A stretch of DNA of 64,000 nucleotides. It comes from Gnetum montanum. Taxonomy: Eukaryota > Streptophyta > Gnetopsida > Gnetales > Gnetaceae. Location: positions 151,677 through 215,676 of the forward strand of contig MNCI01000596.1 in NCBI GenBank assembly GCA_015680685.1, written 5' to 3'. The notes under the pieces were generated by a model. That model saw nothing but the letters and a program-made list of their open reading frames with translations. It was not told the origin of the DNA and did no database searches. Both the position numbers and the translations under genes were made by a program. Below, piece by piece: positions 12,601 to 24,600 of this stretch. How positions within the stretch are numbered: the stretch's first letter is position 1; each line of letters opens with the position of its first letter.

Positions 12601-15600
12601 AATTTTCCAGCCAAGAACCAAGAATTCAACAATTTTGTAAAGTTCACAAAATAGACATAAGCCCAGGGATACTCTCACTTTTTGCTGGTGGTACCAATCC
12701 TCATATAAGGGATCCTTGGCCCTTGTTGGTAAATCATTATGCCAGTATGCTCCAAAGTATTCTGATTATTTCTAAATTGTCTTAGAAATAACTCTCATCC
12801 AAGTCATTTAGGTTTGATAGTGCAAAGGACGAGTGGAAAGATCCATAAATAAAATTAAGGATTCAACAATCCAAAATCTCAACAACAAATCTTGTCAACG
12901 TTGATACTAACATAAAATGATATTCAAGTAAAAAAAGGAGTAGAGTTGAGATATTGAGATTACCAGCCAATGTTGTCCATCACACATAGCAAGAGAAGGA
13001 TTCATCTTACCTTCTTGCTTACCAAGAACAATTAATTACAATATTGTACTGTTGCTGAGCTCAAATTTCCCTTTGAATTGTTGTCTTTTGTAGCAACCAC
13101 GGTCTTCCCTTGTTGCTAGTCTTTTTATTTCAACCATAACTTTCTTATGTTGGTGTTCATTTATTGTTTCAGCTACAATTTTCTTTTGTTGTTTTTCTCT
13201 TTTAGTGATCGTCTTGTTGTTGTTGTTGTTTATTTGTTGCCTTTGCTACAATCTCTATTGTTGTTGTTCATAATCTTGTTTAGCCACAATTATTTTTTTT
13301 GTTGTTCATTTGTTTTTCTAGCTACATCTCCTTTTGTTGTTGTTTATTTCTAGCCACCTTCCTTGTGATTGAGCTCTCTTTCTTTTTCTAATATGCATAC
13401 ACACACTCTTTTTTTTCTTCATTTTTCTCTTCCCTCTCTCCTGTCCTTGTGATTGAGCTCTTTTTTTTTTCTAATATGCATACAAACACTATTTTTTTCT
13501 TCATTTTTCTCTTCCCTCTCTCCTCTCTTCATAATTGGTAGTGGAATTCAAGAGATGATGGGTTGCTTCTTGTAACTAATTCTTGATTGAAAGTTATTTT
13601 GCTTCTCTTTTTTTTAAAAAATAAAACCTTTTTCCACATCACCTAGTCATGTCTTCAGTTCTTTCTATAATCACTCTTAAAAAGTAATAAAAGTATATTC
13701 TAATAGGTTGTAGGTTCAATTCTCTTAGTTGCAACTTTCAATATTTTGAAATTCTAATTCTGCCAAGTCTCAAGTTCAATTCCTCTTGATCTCACATAGC
13801 AGAAAACTGATAAGCATAAAATATTAAAACATGATATCTACCTCTGTTCCTTCTTTCTTCAACATGTCACATCTAAATTTATCTGCAACATTTCTAGCAA
13901 TATTTCCTCTTAGAAATTAAGTCATAAGGTGCAATGGAAGAGATTTTAAAATGGGAATATGAAAAAGTGCAAGTCCAAGACATAAAATCAAGTAAAATGA
14001 CTTCTCTTTCAAGCCATTAGCAGTGCAAGAGTTTCCATTTTATGTTTATAATTGATTATCCCATTGTCTTATAATGCCTTGAAAGGTCATCACAAGACCT
14101 TTTTACAGCCATGGAGGGGTTACTTATATTCTATTAACTGATGAAACTCTAAAGAACAATGCATCAACAACATACACAACATTCCACATTTTCATAATTT
14201 AAAATAAAACAAAATAATACAGCTATAATATACACAATATTCCTGAATCATAGGTCAGGTTTCTTTCACTTGATTCATTGGTCAAGTTCTTCAGCAACAT
14301 GTGCATATTTATGTATATTTAAAAGAATTATTCATACCAAGCAAAACACACCTCTTTCAACCCTTGAAGGATAACATAGAGAATCTTTGTTTCTTTTTTC
14401 TTTTTTTTTCCAAATCTGATTGCTAAATAATTAGAATTTGCATGGTAGCTCTTAGAGATAACATACCAAAAATGTATATGACCACACACCTAAGCAAGGA
14501 CATGAGAGACCCGCACTGATACATATATATAGATATATATATATAGAAATATTCTAAATAGTTTAAGAAATCATTTCATAGCACGCAGGTCATGCAACAC
14601 AAAAATAAAAATAAAAATAAAGGCATAATAGTAGCAACCTCCTAAATAATGCAACATTTCAGCTTCATTTCTACTTAGCATTCCTTTTGTTTATTCCATT
14701 AATATGTGCTAAATCAATGGGTAGTACATATTTAGCACTTTGAATATAGCAATACACACAATACATTAGTACAACTTAGATCAATCATAAGGAAGAATAA
14801 TTGGTCATTCAAGCAATTAGTAATATAAGTACATTAGCAATACTCTAAATCTATCACAGGTATAAAATTATAGATAGTTTTTTAAATCAACGCTATCCAC
14901 ACACATCATCATAACAAAGTAGACTCACACATAGTGTGGCAAACTTTAAGATAAAAATCCAAGAAAGTTGGGTTGTTACCAAATAAGTCCCAGAACATAG
15001 AGGGCCTCAAGGCCTAGGACCTCTAGCAGATCTAGAAAAGACAAACCAAGGGACCATAGGGGGAGACACAAAAGCCATGGTTGTTCTCCTAGTTCATCAT
15101 TTTCCTCTTCCTCTTCATCATTAGCTTTGATGAAGATGAATGTAGGCATGGAGATAGAGCTCCATGAAGGGATCAAAGCAGACAACCTGGTGATCGTCAT
15201 AGGAGAAATCTAGATGATCATAACAAGAGGAACCATGGTAAACATCCTAGTAGGGATCAAGATGGAGATAGCATTAGAGACCAATGGTAGGATAGAAGGC
15301 ACCAAAGGGAGCATAGTCGAGATCATCATAATTGGGCAGCTAGAAATAGAGATTATGAACATGACATGTTAGATGATGATGAATCCTTGTTAGCTACTAG
15401 TAGTATGGCCCAGATTAGGGAAGCAATAAGAATACGCCATAGGCATTAAAGGGAAAGCCACATCAAACAACTTGATATCAATAACATTACTAAATTTGAG
15501 GGAGGCTACAATTTTAATTTCCAACATCATTTACAAGTCTTCCATGATGTTTGTGCTTTGCAAAATATTAAAATTAAGTGGCAAAAGCTTAGTTGTTCCC

Positions 15601-18600
15601 TAGGACACTAATAGAAGAAGTTGAAAGGTGGTACAGATCATTGGAACCAGATTCATTCCATTGGTGTTTTACAATGCTTGAGCTTTGCAAGTGGATAATA
15701 GTGCTAGTAGTTTTGAGTGCAAGCCTCAAAAACACCCTTTCTTCAAGGCGGTCCTTACACCTATGAATAAAACTAGTAGACCTACTGGCCCATTAGAACT
15801 AGCAGAAGGCCCATATGGTGCAACCCTCTTTCTCACAAAAATGTCTTCTAATCCTCTGCAAAAGCCAACAACCATCACCACTCTAGAACAAGACATAATA
15901 ATTGTCATGCTCACTCATGCTTGGAGTGATTGGATTAAGGTATGATCTCTTTTCAAAAAGAAGACAAATCTAGGGAGTCCCTTATTTATTTGCAGGTTGA
16001 AGGAAATCTATGATGCAAACTCTATGAGACTTGGTTTAGGCATGAATTTGATATGACAAGAAATGTACAAAGCTTGGAATTTGTCACCACTTAAGAAATG
16101 CAACATCAAGTTAGAGAATGTAGATCAATCCATCACTGTTTCCTTGGAAAGGGTTGATGATGCGATGAACACTGTTGGTGGATGGTCATATCCAATAGAT
16201 TTCCTCATGGTCACTGTGAAAAATGAGTGAATTTCCAATCATCATAGGAAGAGCTTGGTTTAGCATCATTGATGCTAAGCTAGGGATTTGAGACCTTTGG
16301 TTGGAAATTGTCAAAGAGGATGAACATGGTAGGGTGAAGAAGCAGAAAATTCCATGCATTACTTATGATGATAAAGGGTGCAATTGTGGGCTGAAAGTTT
16401 AAAGTGTTAACACAATCACTATAGTAGTCCACAACAAATTTGAAGGAAAAGTGTGTGCACAAAAGCATTTTTGCACAATAGACACCAAATCAAAAGACAC
16501 CCTATGGCTAGAAAATGGAAGTGCCACACTATTTAAAAGATTCATGGAAACATCCAACCCACTTGTTAACTTGTATCCTAAGAAAATAAACCAAACAAAG
16601 AACTTAGAAAAGGACATCTCACACCTTGACGATACATTAGAAGAAAGTGTTGAACTAGGAGACCTACATATTAAAGTAGAAAATAGAAAATAAAAAAGAA
16701 ACATATTTAGACCCTCTAAAATAGAAATACCTTATAGTCCAATAGGATATGTGTATCCAATTGATCAAAACTTGATTATCATCAATGTTAAATGAGCTAA
16801 AAATTGAAAATGTAAGCCACTAAAGATGATAAATGGGAAACCTACGATGTATGAGCCAAGGAATGTGTAATCCATTTTCTAAATGCTTGCTCATGAGTTT
16901 AGCTGTGGGGGAGATGCTTCATCTTGAATCAAGAATTGATAAGTGCATTTTCACTTTTTGTTTTACAAATTTTTTTAATGATTTTTCTATTTTTGATATT
17001 TTTTCAATTTTTTGTTGTTTTCCTATTTCTTGAAAATTTTCCAATTCTTAATACGTTTTCAATTTCTCGTCATTTTTCCTTTCTTTATAAATTTGTATTT
17101 TCTTGAGTTATTTTCTTTATGCTTTGCAGATTTTTCCTATGTTTTTGTTAATAATATTGCTATTCAAGATGTAGAAATCAACACTGCTTGTTAGGCTTTT
17201 GTCCTATGCTATCGAGATGTTGGTAAGGCTTTTGTACTATGCTATCGAGATGTTGGTAAGTAGTTGTGTAAAGTAGTGAGACCACATCATCTATCCCTCC
17301 AGTCTATATAAACAAGAGGTCTTGATCATGAAAGTAATGTGGTTCTTCTCACATGAAACTAAAATTAACTCATCATCATTATGCCTTAAAGAAAGGGGGA
17401 AGGACCAAGAGGGAATGGAAAAGGGTGTGACATCTAGGGGATTTGTTAAATTTTTGGATTTTTTCTATGGGTCTTGCTACTCCATGTGCTTATACCATTA
17501 CTTATATTTTAATTTTGATGAAAACATGTTCTCTAATAAGGGTTGACTTACTATGTAATGGGAAGGACAACTTACCTATGCTTGAAGGTAGTTCTTTAAC
17601 AAGGTTGACATAATAATTAATTAATTCACATCAGAAATAAGTTTTGGGATACCATTGAACAAACATATTACCTATGGTTGAAAGTAGGCTATTTCTAGGA
17701 ATTTGAAGGTCTCTTGGACTAGTTTCGTTATGTAACTAGAAAGACTTGCTATCCATGCTTGAAGATACCTTTCTAACCAATGGCAAAGAATCTTTAATTT
17801 AATGTTTAAGTGATTAATTAATTAATTAATTGCTTCCTTGTTTTCTTTTGTTGAGTGACGGTGTTTTCATATGGTTGTGGTTGGTCTCATGGTGGTAAGT
17901 TTGGCATGATGCAATGCAATGTCAGTGGCAAAGGTATGGACTTGGACTAAAATTTGGATAGATAGGTATGATGGTCGGTTGAACCACAATTGACACAAGA
18001 ACCTATTGTAGACATGGTAAGGTACCTTATGTCTTAATCTCTGCAATCCCATCTCATTTCCATTTTTCACCTTACTTCTGCATGTGATTATGTGCTTAAT
18101 GGTTTGTATAGTATAGTGTAGGATCCAACTAAGATAGTTATGTGTTGTTTGGAACAAAGGCATGATTTGCATTTAACTTTTATGCTGATCACAAACCTTT
18201 ATAGAAGTGGTTATGCAAGGGCATTATGGTAGAAGTTTGCTCTAGGGAGGACCTACTTGCATGGTTTTTGTTGATCATGACTCTAAACCAATCTCACGTC
18301 TTCAATGACATCATGGACAACTTCTCTAAATTCATGCATAATATTGGGACCTACTTCTCATCACTTTAGACTAAATTTTAATGTTTTTATATGGAAATTT
18401 TCTTCAAATTTCCAATGTTTTGGCCATTTCAAAACCCAAAATATCTAATCCTTTTGATTTCTTGGCGATATCTTGGGAACTAGACCTTTGATTTCACTTG
18501 TTTGAAAACATGTGAGCTCCTGAAGATGAGCTCATTTGTTATGAGGGTTAAGGGCACGAATTTTGAAAATTTTTCTAACACCCCATTTTCAAACATTAAG

Positions 18601-21600
18601 GTAACTAATAGTTAAAATAATTGATCAAAATGACTTAAAACTTGACGATTCTACTTACCCTAGAGCCCTAGAAATGTTATTTCACAATCACGTTGAGCCT
18701 AAATGCTGAATTCTTCAAATTTTGAGCTAACCAAGAATTTGGAAAGGGTTTAAACACTAAGGGAAATTGTTAAAACCAATGTTGATCCTTTGGTGATTGC
18801 AAATGATGTCTACATGAGTCCTTAAGGTTGAAGGTTTTTTGCAATGCAAATAAAAGAGGCCAAAAGGAGGACAGAGGAGGACATGCCCATGAACAAGTAG
18901 TAGATACATAAATTAAAACTCAAGCATTACATGTTCGCCACCTAGAAACCCATGGGTCAATGAGGAGACATTTCAGTCTATTCTTCAAAAGTTCTGCAAA
19001 GGAAGTGCCAACATAACAACCAAGGTTGGAAGAACCACCATTGCTAGAAATAATAGACTTGTTATCGATGGATTTTTGATGACTATTGCAGTTTTGTAAA
19101 CTATAATATCTATCCAGTATACATCTACTTGAATAAACTCTTGTAATGCAACATTCAGTAATAGTCAAATAGTTGTTTGTCAATCAATCTGTTAGTTGGG
19201 TATTATTCCTACAATTTTGTAAACAATCTTTGTCCAAATTTTTTATGACTCAAGGATGAGTTTCTAGTTAGTAGAGGGGGCATGATGAACAATAAAAATG
19301 TCATTTTATAAGGGCTTAGTTGATGTTGATGCATCGACATAGCTTTGTTAGCTAAGCCTCTACTGCATTAATTGATCAATCACAAAAAATGCTTATAAAT
19401 ATGGTTTACCTGTCGTGGTTATGCACCATTTGGTCATTCCATTAGTGAACCTCTATCAGTTTGATTCTATAGAAGTTTGAATTTTTTCCATCGAGTGTCC
19501 TTAACGTGGATTGAATAGATTGTACAGAGTTTTATTCAAGTGCTTGATGCACTTGGACACATTTGCATGAAGGCAATAAAATCGAGATTTGTTTTGTCCA
19601 TTGTAACACTTGGCTTAGTATTTAATTTCTTTTATTGCAATTTACTTTAAGCATTCCTTTACATTTGATGCATGTAGTTAATTATTTTCCTTCATTGCGC
19701 ATAAGTAATTCACATGAGTATGTTCAAGTTTGAGGATAAATGTACTAACACTAGGTAATCTCAACGGTGGATCACTTGGTATGCTTAGTGGTAAAACACT
19801 CGGTAACCTAGTAGTGTTGGCACATGTTCAATATGTGTATGGCAAGTCGGGAACAAATACTCTATGCTTACGCTAGATTAGATTTATTTTTCACACATAG
19901 GTTAATCAGATTAATATTTTAATAATTTAATGTTTTAAATATTTTAATTATAAAATTAGATCATATGCCTTGATCACACTTAACCACATAACTTGAGCCC
20001 ACACAAGTGTGATTGGGAAGACAACAATAAGCACCTTTGTGCTTGGCTATTTAAAGCATCCAACTAGTCTCCATCCACAAAATTCGACTAGATTGTGTGT
20101 GAACACTTATGATTCGTATAGTTAGGTGTAGGGTTCTTTGCTCATCAATTTAATTAATAGATCCCCTAGTGGACCATCAAATGAAAAAAAATACCGAAGG
20201 TTGAATAGAGTGGAAGGCAAATAAGTTATAACCATCTTAGAGTATTCAGTTGCATTTGCATATGCATATATTCCTAAACAAAATAGATCTAAACTTGAGG
20301 ATACAACACACAAATGCTATGAAAGTGATAATAGGGAATACAAATTATGGGATCCAATTACTGAAACAATATTTAGGAGTACAGATGTTTACTTTAATGA
20401 AAATGTCATGTATGGACAACTTGAATAGTCAACAAAAATAGGTAAAAATTGATACATCTCTATTGTTTCAAGATAACCTTTGCAATAGGTATAGAGGCAA
20501 CAGCCATCTCAAATGTCAATCCTTGTGGATGAGGACATAGATGGTAATGAAAGTAGTGATGAGTAAGTACAAGATGATGAAGGTGAGCGCTATGAAGAAT
20601 GTATTGTTGAAAGATTTACTTGCATTGCTAGGCCTCCTAACAGGTATTCACCAATTTTACTTGGTGTTCTTTATACTCAAAATGGCTAACCAGAAAATTT
20701 TTAGAAAGCTTTGCAAAGTTCAAATTGGAAACTTTGCAAGTCAACCATGGATGAAGAGATGAATTCACTAAAAAAAAATTAGACTAGGGCATTGGTTCCT
20801 CTTCCACCTGGTAAGAAAGCCTTAACAAACAAATGGTTGTTTAAAATCAAACTTGAGGCTGACCAATTAGAAAGATACGAAGCTAGGTTGGTGGTAAAGG
20901 GGTGTACACAGAGAGGAGTTATTAATTTTTCAGAAATTTTCTCTATTATTGTAAAACATGCCTTAATTCAGATAGTATTATCATTGGTAGTTTGTTTAGA
21001 TTTGGAATTGGAATAACATTTCTGCATAGAAATCTAGAAGAAGAGATTTGCATGGAACAACCAAAAGGCTATGCCAATTAGCAATGACCTGATTATGTTT
21101 GCAGGTTAAAAAGGAGCATATATGGGTTGAAAACAAGCATCAAGACAGCGGTATAAGAAGTTTGACATATTTATGTATAAACTACGATTTGTCAGGTTTG
21201 AATTTGAAGTTCATCATTGTGTTTATTTGAAGGGTAGCATATCAAGTAAAATTACGATCTTTTGTTATATATTGATGATATGTTTGGTTGCTAGTAATTA
21301 CTTAGTTGAAATCAATAAGTTGAAAACTAATATGTCCAAGAAGTTTGAATTAGAGATTTGGGTGTAGCTGTATAAATCTTGGGTATACAAACATGGAAGG
21401 ATAGAATGCAAAGGAAGTTATAGTTAAGTCAGGAAAAGTATATCAATAAAGTATTGCATCAATTCAGCATGGTTTTAGTAAAACCTGCAAAGTATTGCAT
21501 CAATTCAACATGATTTTAGTAAAACCTGTAAGTACTCCCTTCGCATGATACTTTAAGCTATCCAAGGAAGATTGCGCTAAGATTAACATTTAAAAGAAAG

Positions 21601-24600
21601 CTATCCCATATTAGTTAGTTGTTGGAAGTTTTATCTATGCTATAGTTTGTACAAGACCAGATGTTGCTTATGCACCGAGATATATGAGCAACCTTGGTAT
21701 GAAACATTTGAATGCTGTTAAGTGGATCCTTTGCTATTTAAAAGGGACAAAATCACATTGCTTATGTTTTGATGGTTCTATTTTGGAATTTGTTTGATAT
21801 ATAGATGCAGATAATGGAGGCAATCTTGACAATAAAAAATCTAGATCAGGATACATCTTTACCTTCAGAGGAGCAGCCATCAGTTGGATTTCGAGGCTAC
21901 AAAATGTTGTTGCATTATCTTCTACAGAATCAGAATATTAGTATTGTCAAAGACATGCAAAGAGATTATATGGCTGCAGAGTTTCTTAAATAAGTTGGGC
22001 TTGAAACAAAAATCTTATGATTTGTTATGAGATAATAAGAGGCCTATATTCTTAGCAAAGAATTCGGTGTCTCATGCAAAAACTAAGCACATTGATGTAA
22101 GGTATCATGTCAAAAGACAATCAATTGAAGAAAAGACTTTGGAAGTGAAGAAGGTGCATACATGTTAAAATGCAGCTGATGTGCTTGCAAAAGTTGTTTC
22201 TGTAGAGAAAACAGTGTATTACAACATGAAGTTGGGATTGATGTAATAAGGACATTCAAAAGCATAGCAGATCTGACTTCAAGTGGGAGATTCTTGTGAT
22301 AGTGAAGTAAAATCTCTTCCTTGATTCTCTCTTTGTGATTTCCAATCAAGAAATTTGTAACTATTACTTCTTGACCATGTTTAAGTCGGTGAGATTGATG
22401 AAAAGCAACTAATTGTAATTAATTGTCAGCGATTGATAGTCAGTTAAGTTAGATTGATCATTATCCTTAATGGTGAGAGATGACTGTTGTAATCTGTTGA
22501 TTGAATGCCTAAGATTTTTGTGCTGAAGGCTATTTAAGGGAGAGGGAGAGAGAGGTGAAGGATGTAGCAAGAAAAACCATTTCTTAAGAAGAATAAAATG
22601 TACCTACTTTACCATGGTCGTTTCCCTTCACATTGAAGGGCTTTTGCATGTAAATCTGTCTCTTGTCTTGTGTTTGTCTGCTGTCAACAGTTGTATCAGT
22701 GAATTTATTTTTCAGTTTTGGCTTTTAAGTGCAACAAGGATTCCCAATGTTTGGATTCGCAATGTCACTGAATTCAAAGTATTCCAGCTTGTATTTTCAA
22801 GTCTGCATGACCATAGAAAGTAAAAATTGCAATATTCTTCAGAAATCCTGTATTACGATTCCATAGCTTGGTTTAGAATGAGGAAACCTAGTTCTTTTAG
22901 CATGCGTGTCTGTATCTGTTAAACTACTTCAGTTCTGGAATGGCCGCTATTCTAGCAATCTATATTCAATCAAGAGTTTTATGACATGTTTACTGCAAAT
23001 TCTATTTATCTATTTCATTCTCCATTTTCTTGCCAGGTGCAAATTCGTATGTTCGAAATAATGTTTCTGTAACTGAGCTACTTCTAAGAGAGGATGTCCA
23101 TGCCATAGAGATACACACAAATGCTTGGTATGCCCCACTTCTTTTATACTCTATATGATATGAATGTCTTGATTTTAGTGAACGTTTTCATGGAATGATA
23201 TATAAAATATTTTCCTTCTAGCCAGAACCATTAGAATTAACATCAAGATGTGGTTAGGCATTTAGATTCATTCAGAGAACTGTGGACTAGAATATCTGAA
23301 GCTGTGCAGAGGCTGAAGCTTGTAGCAGTAAGTGTTTTATATCTATAAATCATGAGAACCTTTCTGTTACCTTTTCTCCATGATGGGTTGAGAAGTTCGT
23401 GTTAGTTTTCTTTTTACATTTTTTATTTCCTAAATGTTGCAAATTTCTCCTAAATATGTTATCCTCATGAATGTTATCCCATGCATTTTGAACTTCCCAA
23501 AAATATTATATGATATTTTCCATTTACATTTTTGGGTTCGAGTATTATGAATTGCTTTTACTAGTCCAAGATAGTTTTTTGTTTTCTTTCTCATACACTA
23601 AGCATTGAACAATTAAATGCTCCTGAATGCTGATGATCAAGATATCCAATAGTATGTGAACAAGAAGATAAAATTTATGGGTTAAAATATAAAAAACGAC
23701 ATAGGATTTCCAATACCTTATTACATGGTGTGTTCTATATGATAGCAAGAAACACTAAACACTTCTTCACAAAGCTTTTTTTTTCGGGAGGCTTAAATCC
23801 TTTGGAAGCGCCTATATAAGGAAGAGGTGATAGAAGATAAGTGACTAAAGGTTTTGAGAGCACATACTGTTGGTTATAGTGTGAATGTGTTCTCTCATTT
23901 ACCTTGGTGTGTGGTGTTCTTTCTTTGTTGTGTCTTTACTTTCATGTTGTAGGTGATGTTAAAGTCATGAGTCAAATAGTTCAGAAGTCATAAAGTTCAT
24001 GTTGGATCCTTTGCTGTTTAGGGGTTATAAGTTTGAATGTTGAAACTTAGGAAGGAGAGCGATGTTAAAAAGGCAAAAGGCCATTAATAGGCCTTCATGA
24101 AGAGTTATGCCATTTTGAGCAAAGTTCTCCCTTCGGGAAAAGTATAAATAGAGGGGCACCCCCTCATTCAATGTCATTGTACTTAAAACATTTTGAAGCA
24201 ATAGAAAAGCTCTCTTTCCTTTCGTTGTGTGTGCATGCGCATCCAAGCTCTTTGTGCTGAAGGTTCTTTGAGGGTTTCATCTATCTTCCCTTTCTCTCAC
24301 TCTCTTAATGGCCATTCTCTCTTGAGTTGAACCTCTCTCATGGTTCTCACACTCAAGTTCTGTTACATAATTTTTTCAATTACGTCTCAAGTGATTCTCT
24401 TGTGCATCTCTCAAGTTCTCTCATGAATCTGCTTATACATTGAAGGATTTCTTCCACAAGAACTCTCAATTTAAGATTTCACACAATTCTGTCATTTTTT
24501 CATATCACATTTATGTTTGAATTACATGTTTATGCATGTTTCTGTATGTTTAGACAAGTATTTAGGTTTCCTTTGCCAAGCATGAGAGGTTCAACTCATT

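Larger units (their letters stand above)
10454..20147 (+). mobile_element. Athila-like Gypsy derivative nested in the Copia integrase
   Basis: Bounded by LTRs 10454-11278 and 19283-20147 (TGATGA...TCATCA), with a PBS and polypurine tract. Gag- and protease-like sequence is present, but RT, RNase H and integrase are missing, so it is a deletion derivative. The LTRs and T-rich 3' region resemble those of the full-length minus-strand element at 49131-62191. The 5-bp flanks AGTTG and ATTTA differ, but the Copia reading frame resumes at the same Leu codon on both sides, as expected for a decayed 5-bp duplication. Confidence 0.85.
3159..22736 (+). mobile_element. Copia-superfamily LTR retrotransposon (host of two nested insertions)
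   Basis: Matching LTRs at 3159-3604 and 22295-22736, a tRNA-Met-type PBS and a polypurine tract delimit the element. Domain order gag, CCHC knuckle, protease, integrase, RT, RNase H is Ty1/Copia. Excluding the Gypsy and Athila-like insertions it is about 4.8 kb, typical for the superfamily. All domains are broken by stops and frameshifts, so it is a fossil. The N-terminal ~40 codons expected for gag appear to be missing at the Gypsy insertion point. Confidence 0.9.
2574..23036 (+). other. Intron 5, 20,463 bp, filled by nested LTR retrotransposons
   Basis: The donor GTATGT and acceptor CCAG are intact. About 530 bp of plain intron precede the 54-bp repeat at 3104, the Copia element occupies 3159-22736, and about 230 bp of plain intron follow the second 54-bp repeat at 22805. 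Roughly 96 percent of the intron is transposon-derived. The elements are in the same orientation as the gene. Confidence 0.85.

Noticed and set aside
13147-13353. Hydrophobic 68-aa ORF resembling a membrane protein
   Set aside because: Encoded by an imperfect GTT/TTG microsatellite; the second repeat copy at 32.1 kb has no equivalent frame.
17012-17194. Phe/Leu-rich small ORFs
   Set aside because: Arise from the T-rich 3' region of the Athila-like derivative, not conserved as protein.
24143-24150. Promoter of an independent gene in intron 7
   Set aside because: No coding sequence follows; a solo-LTR or repeat-derived TATA is more likely, so only noted within the intron entry.
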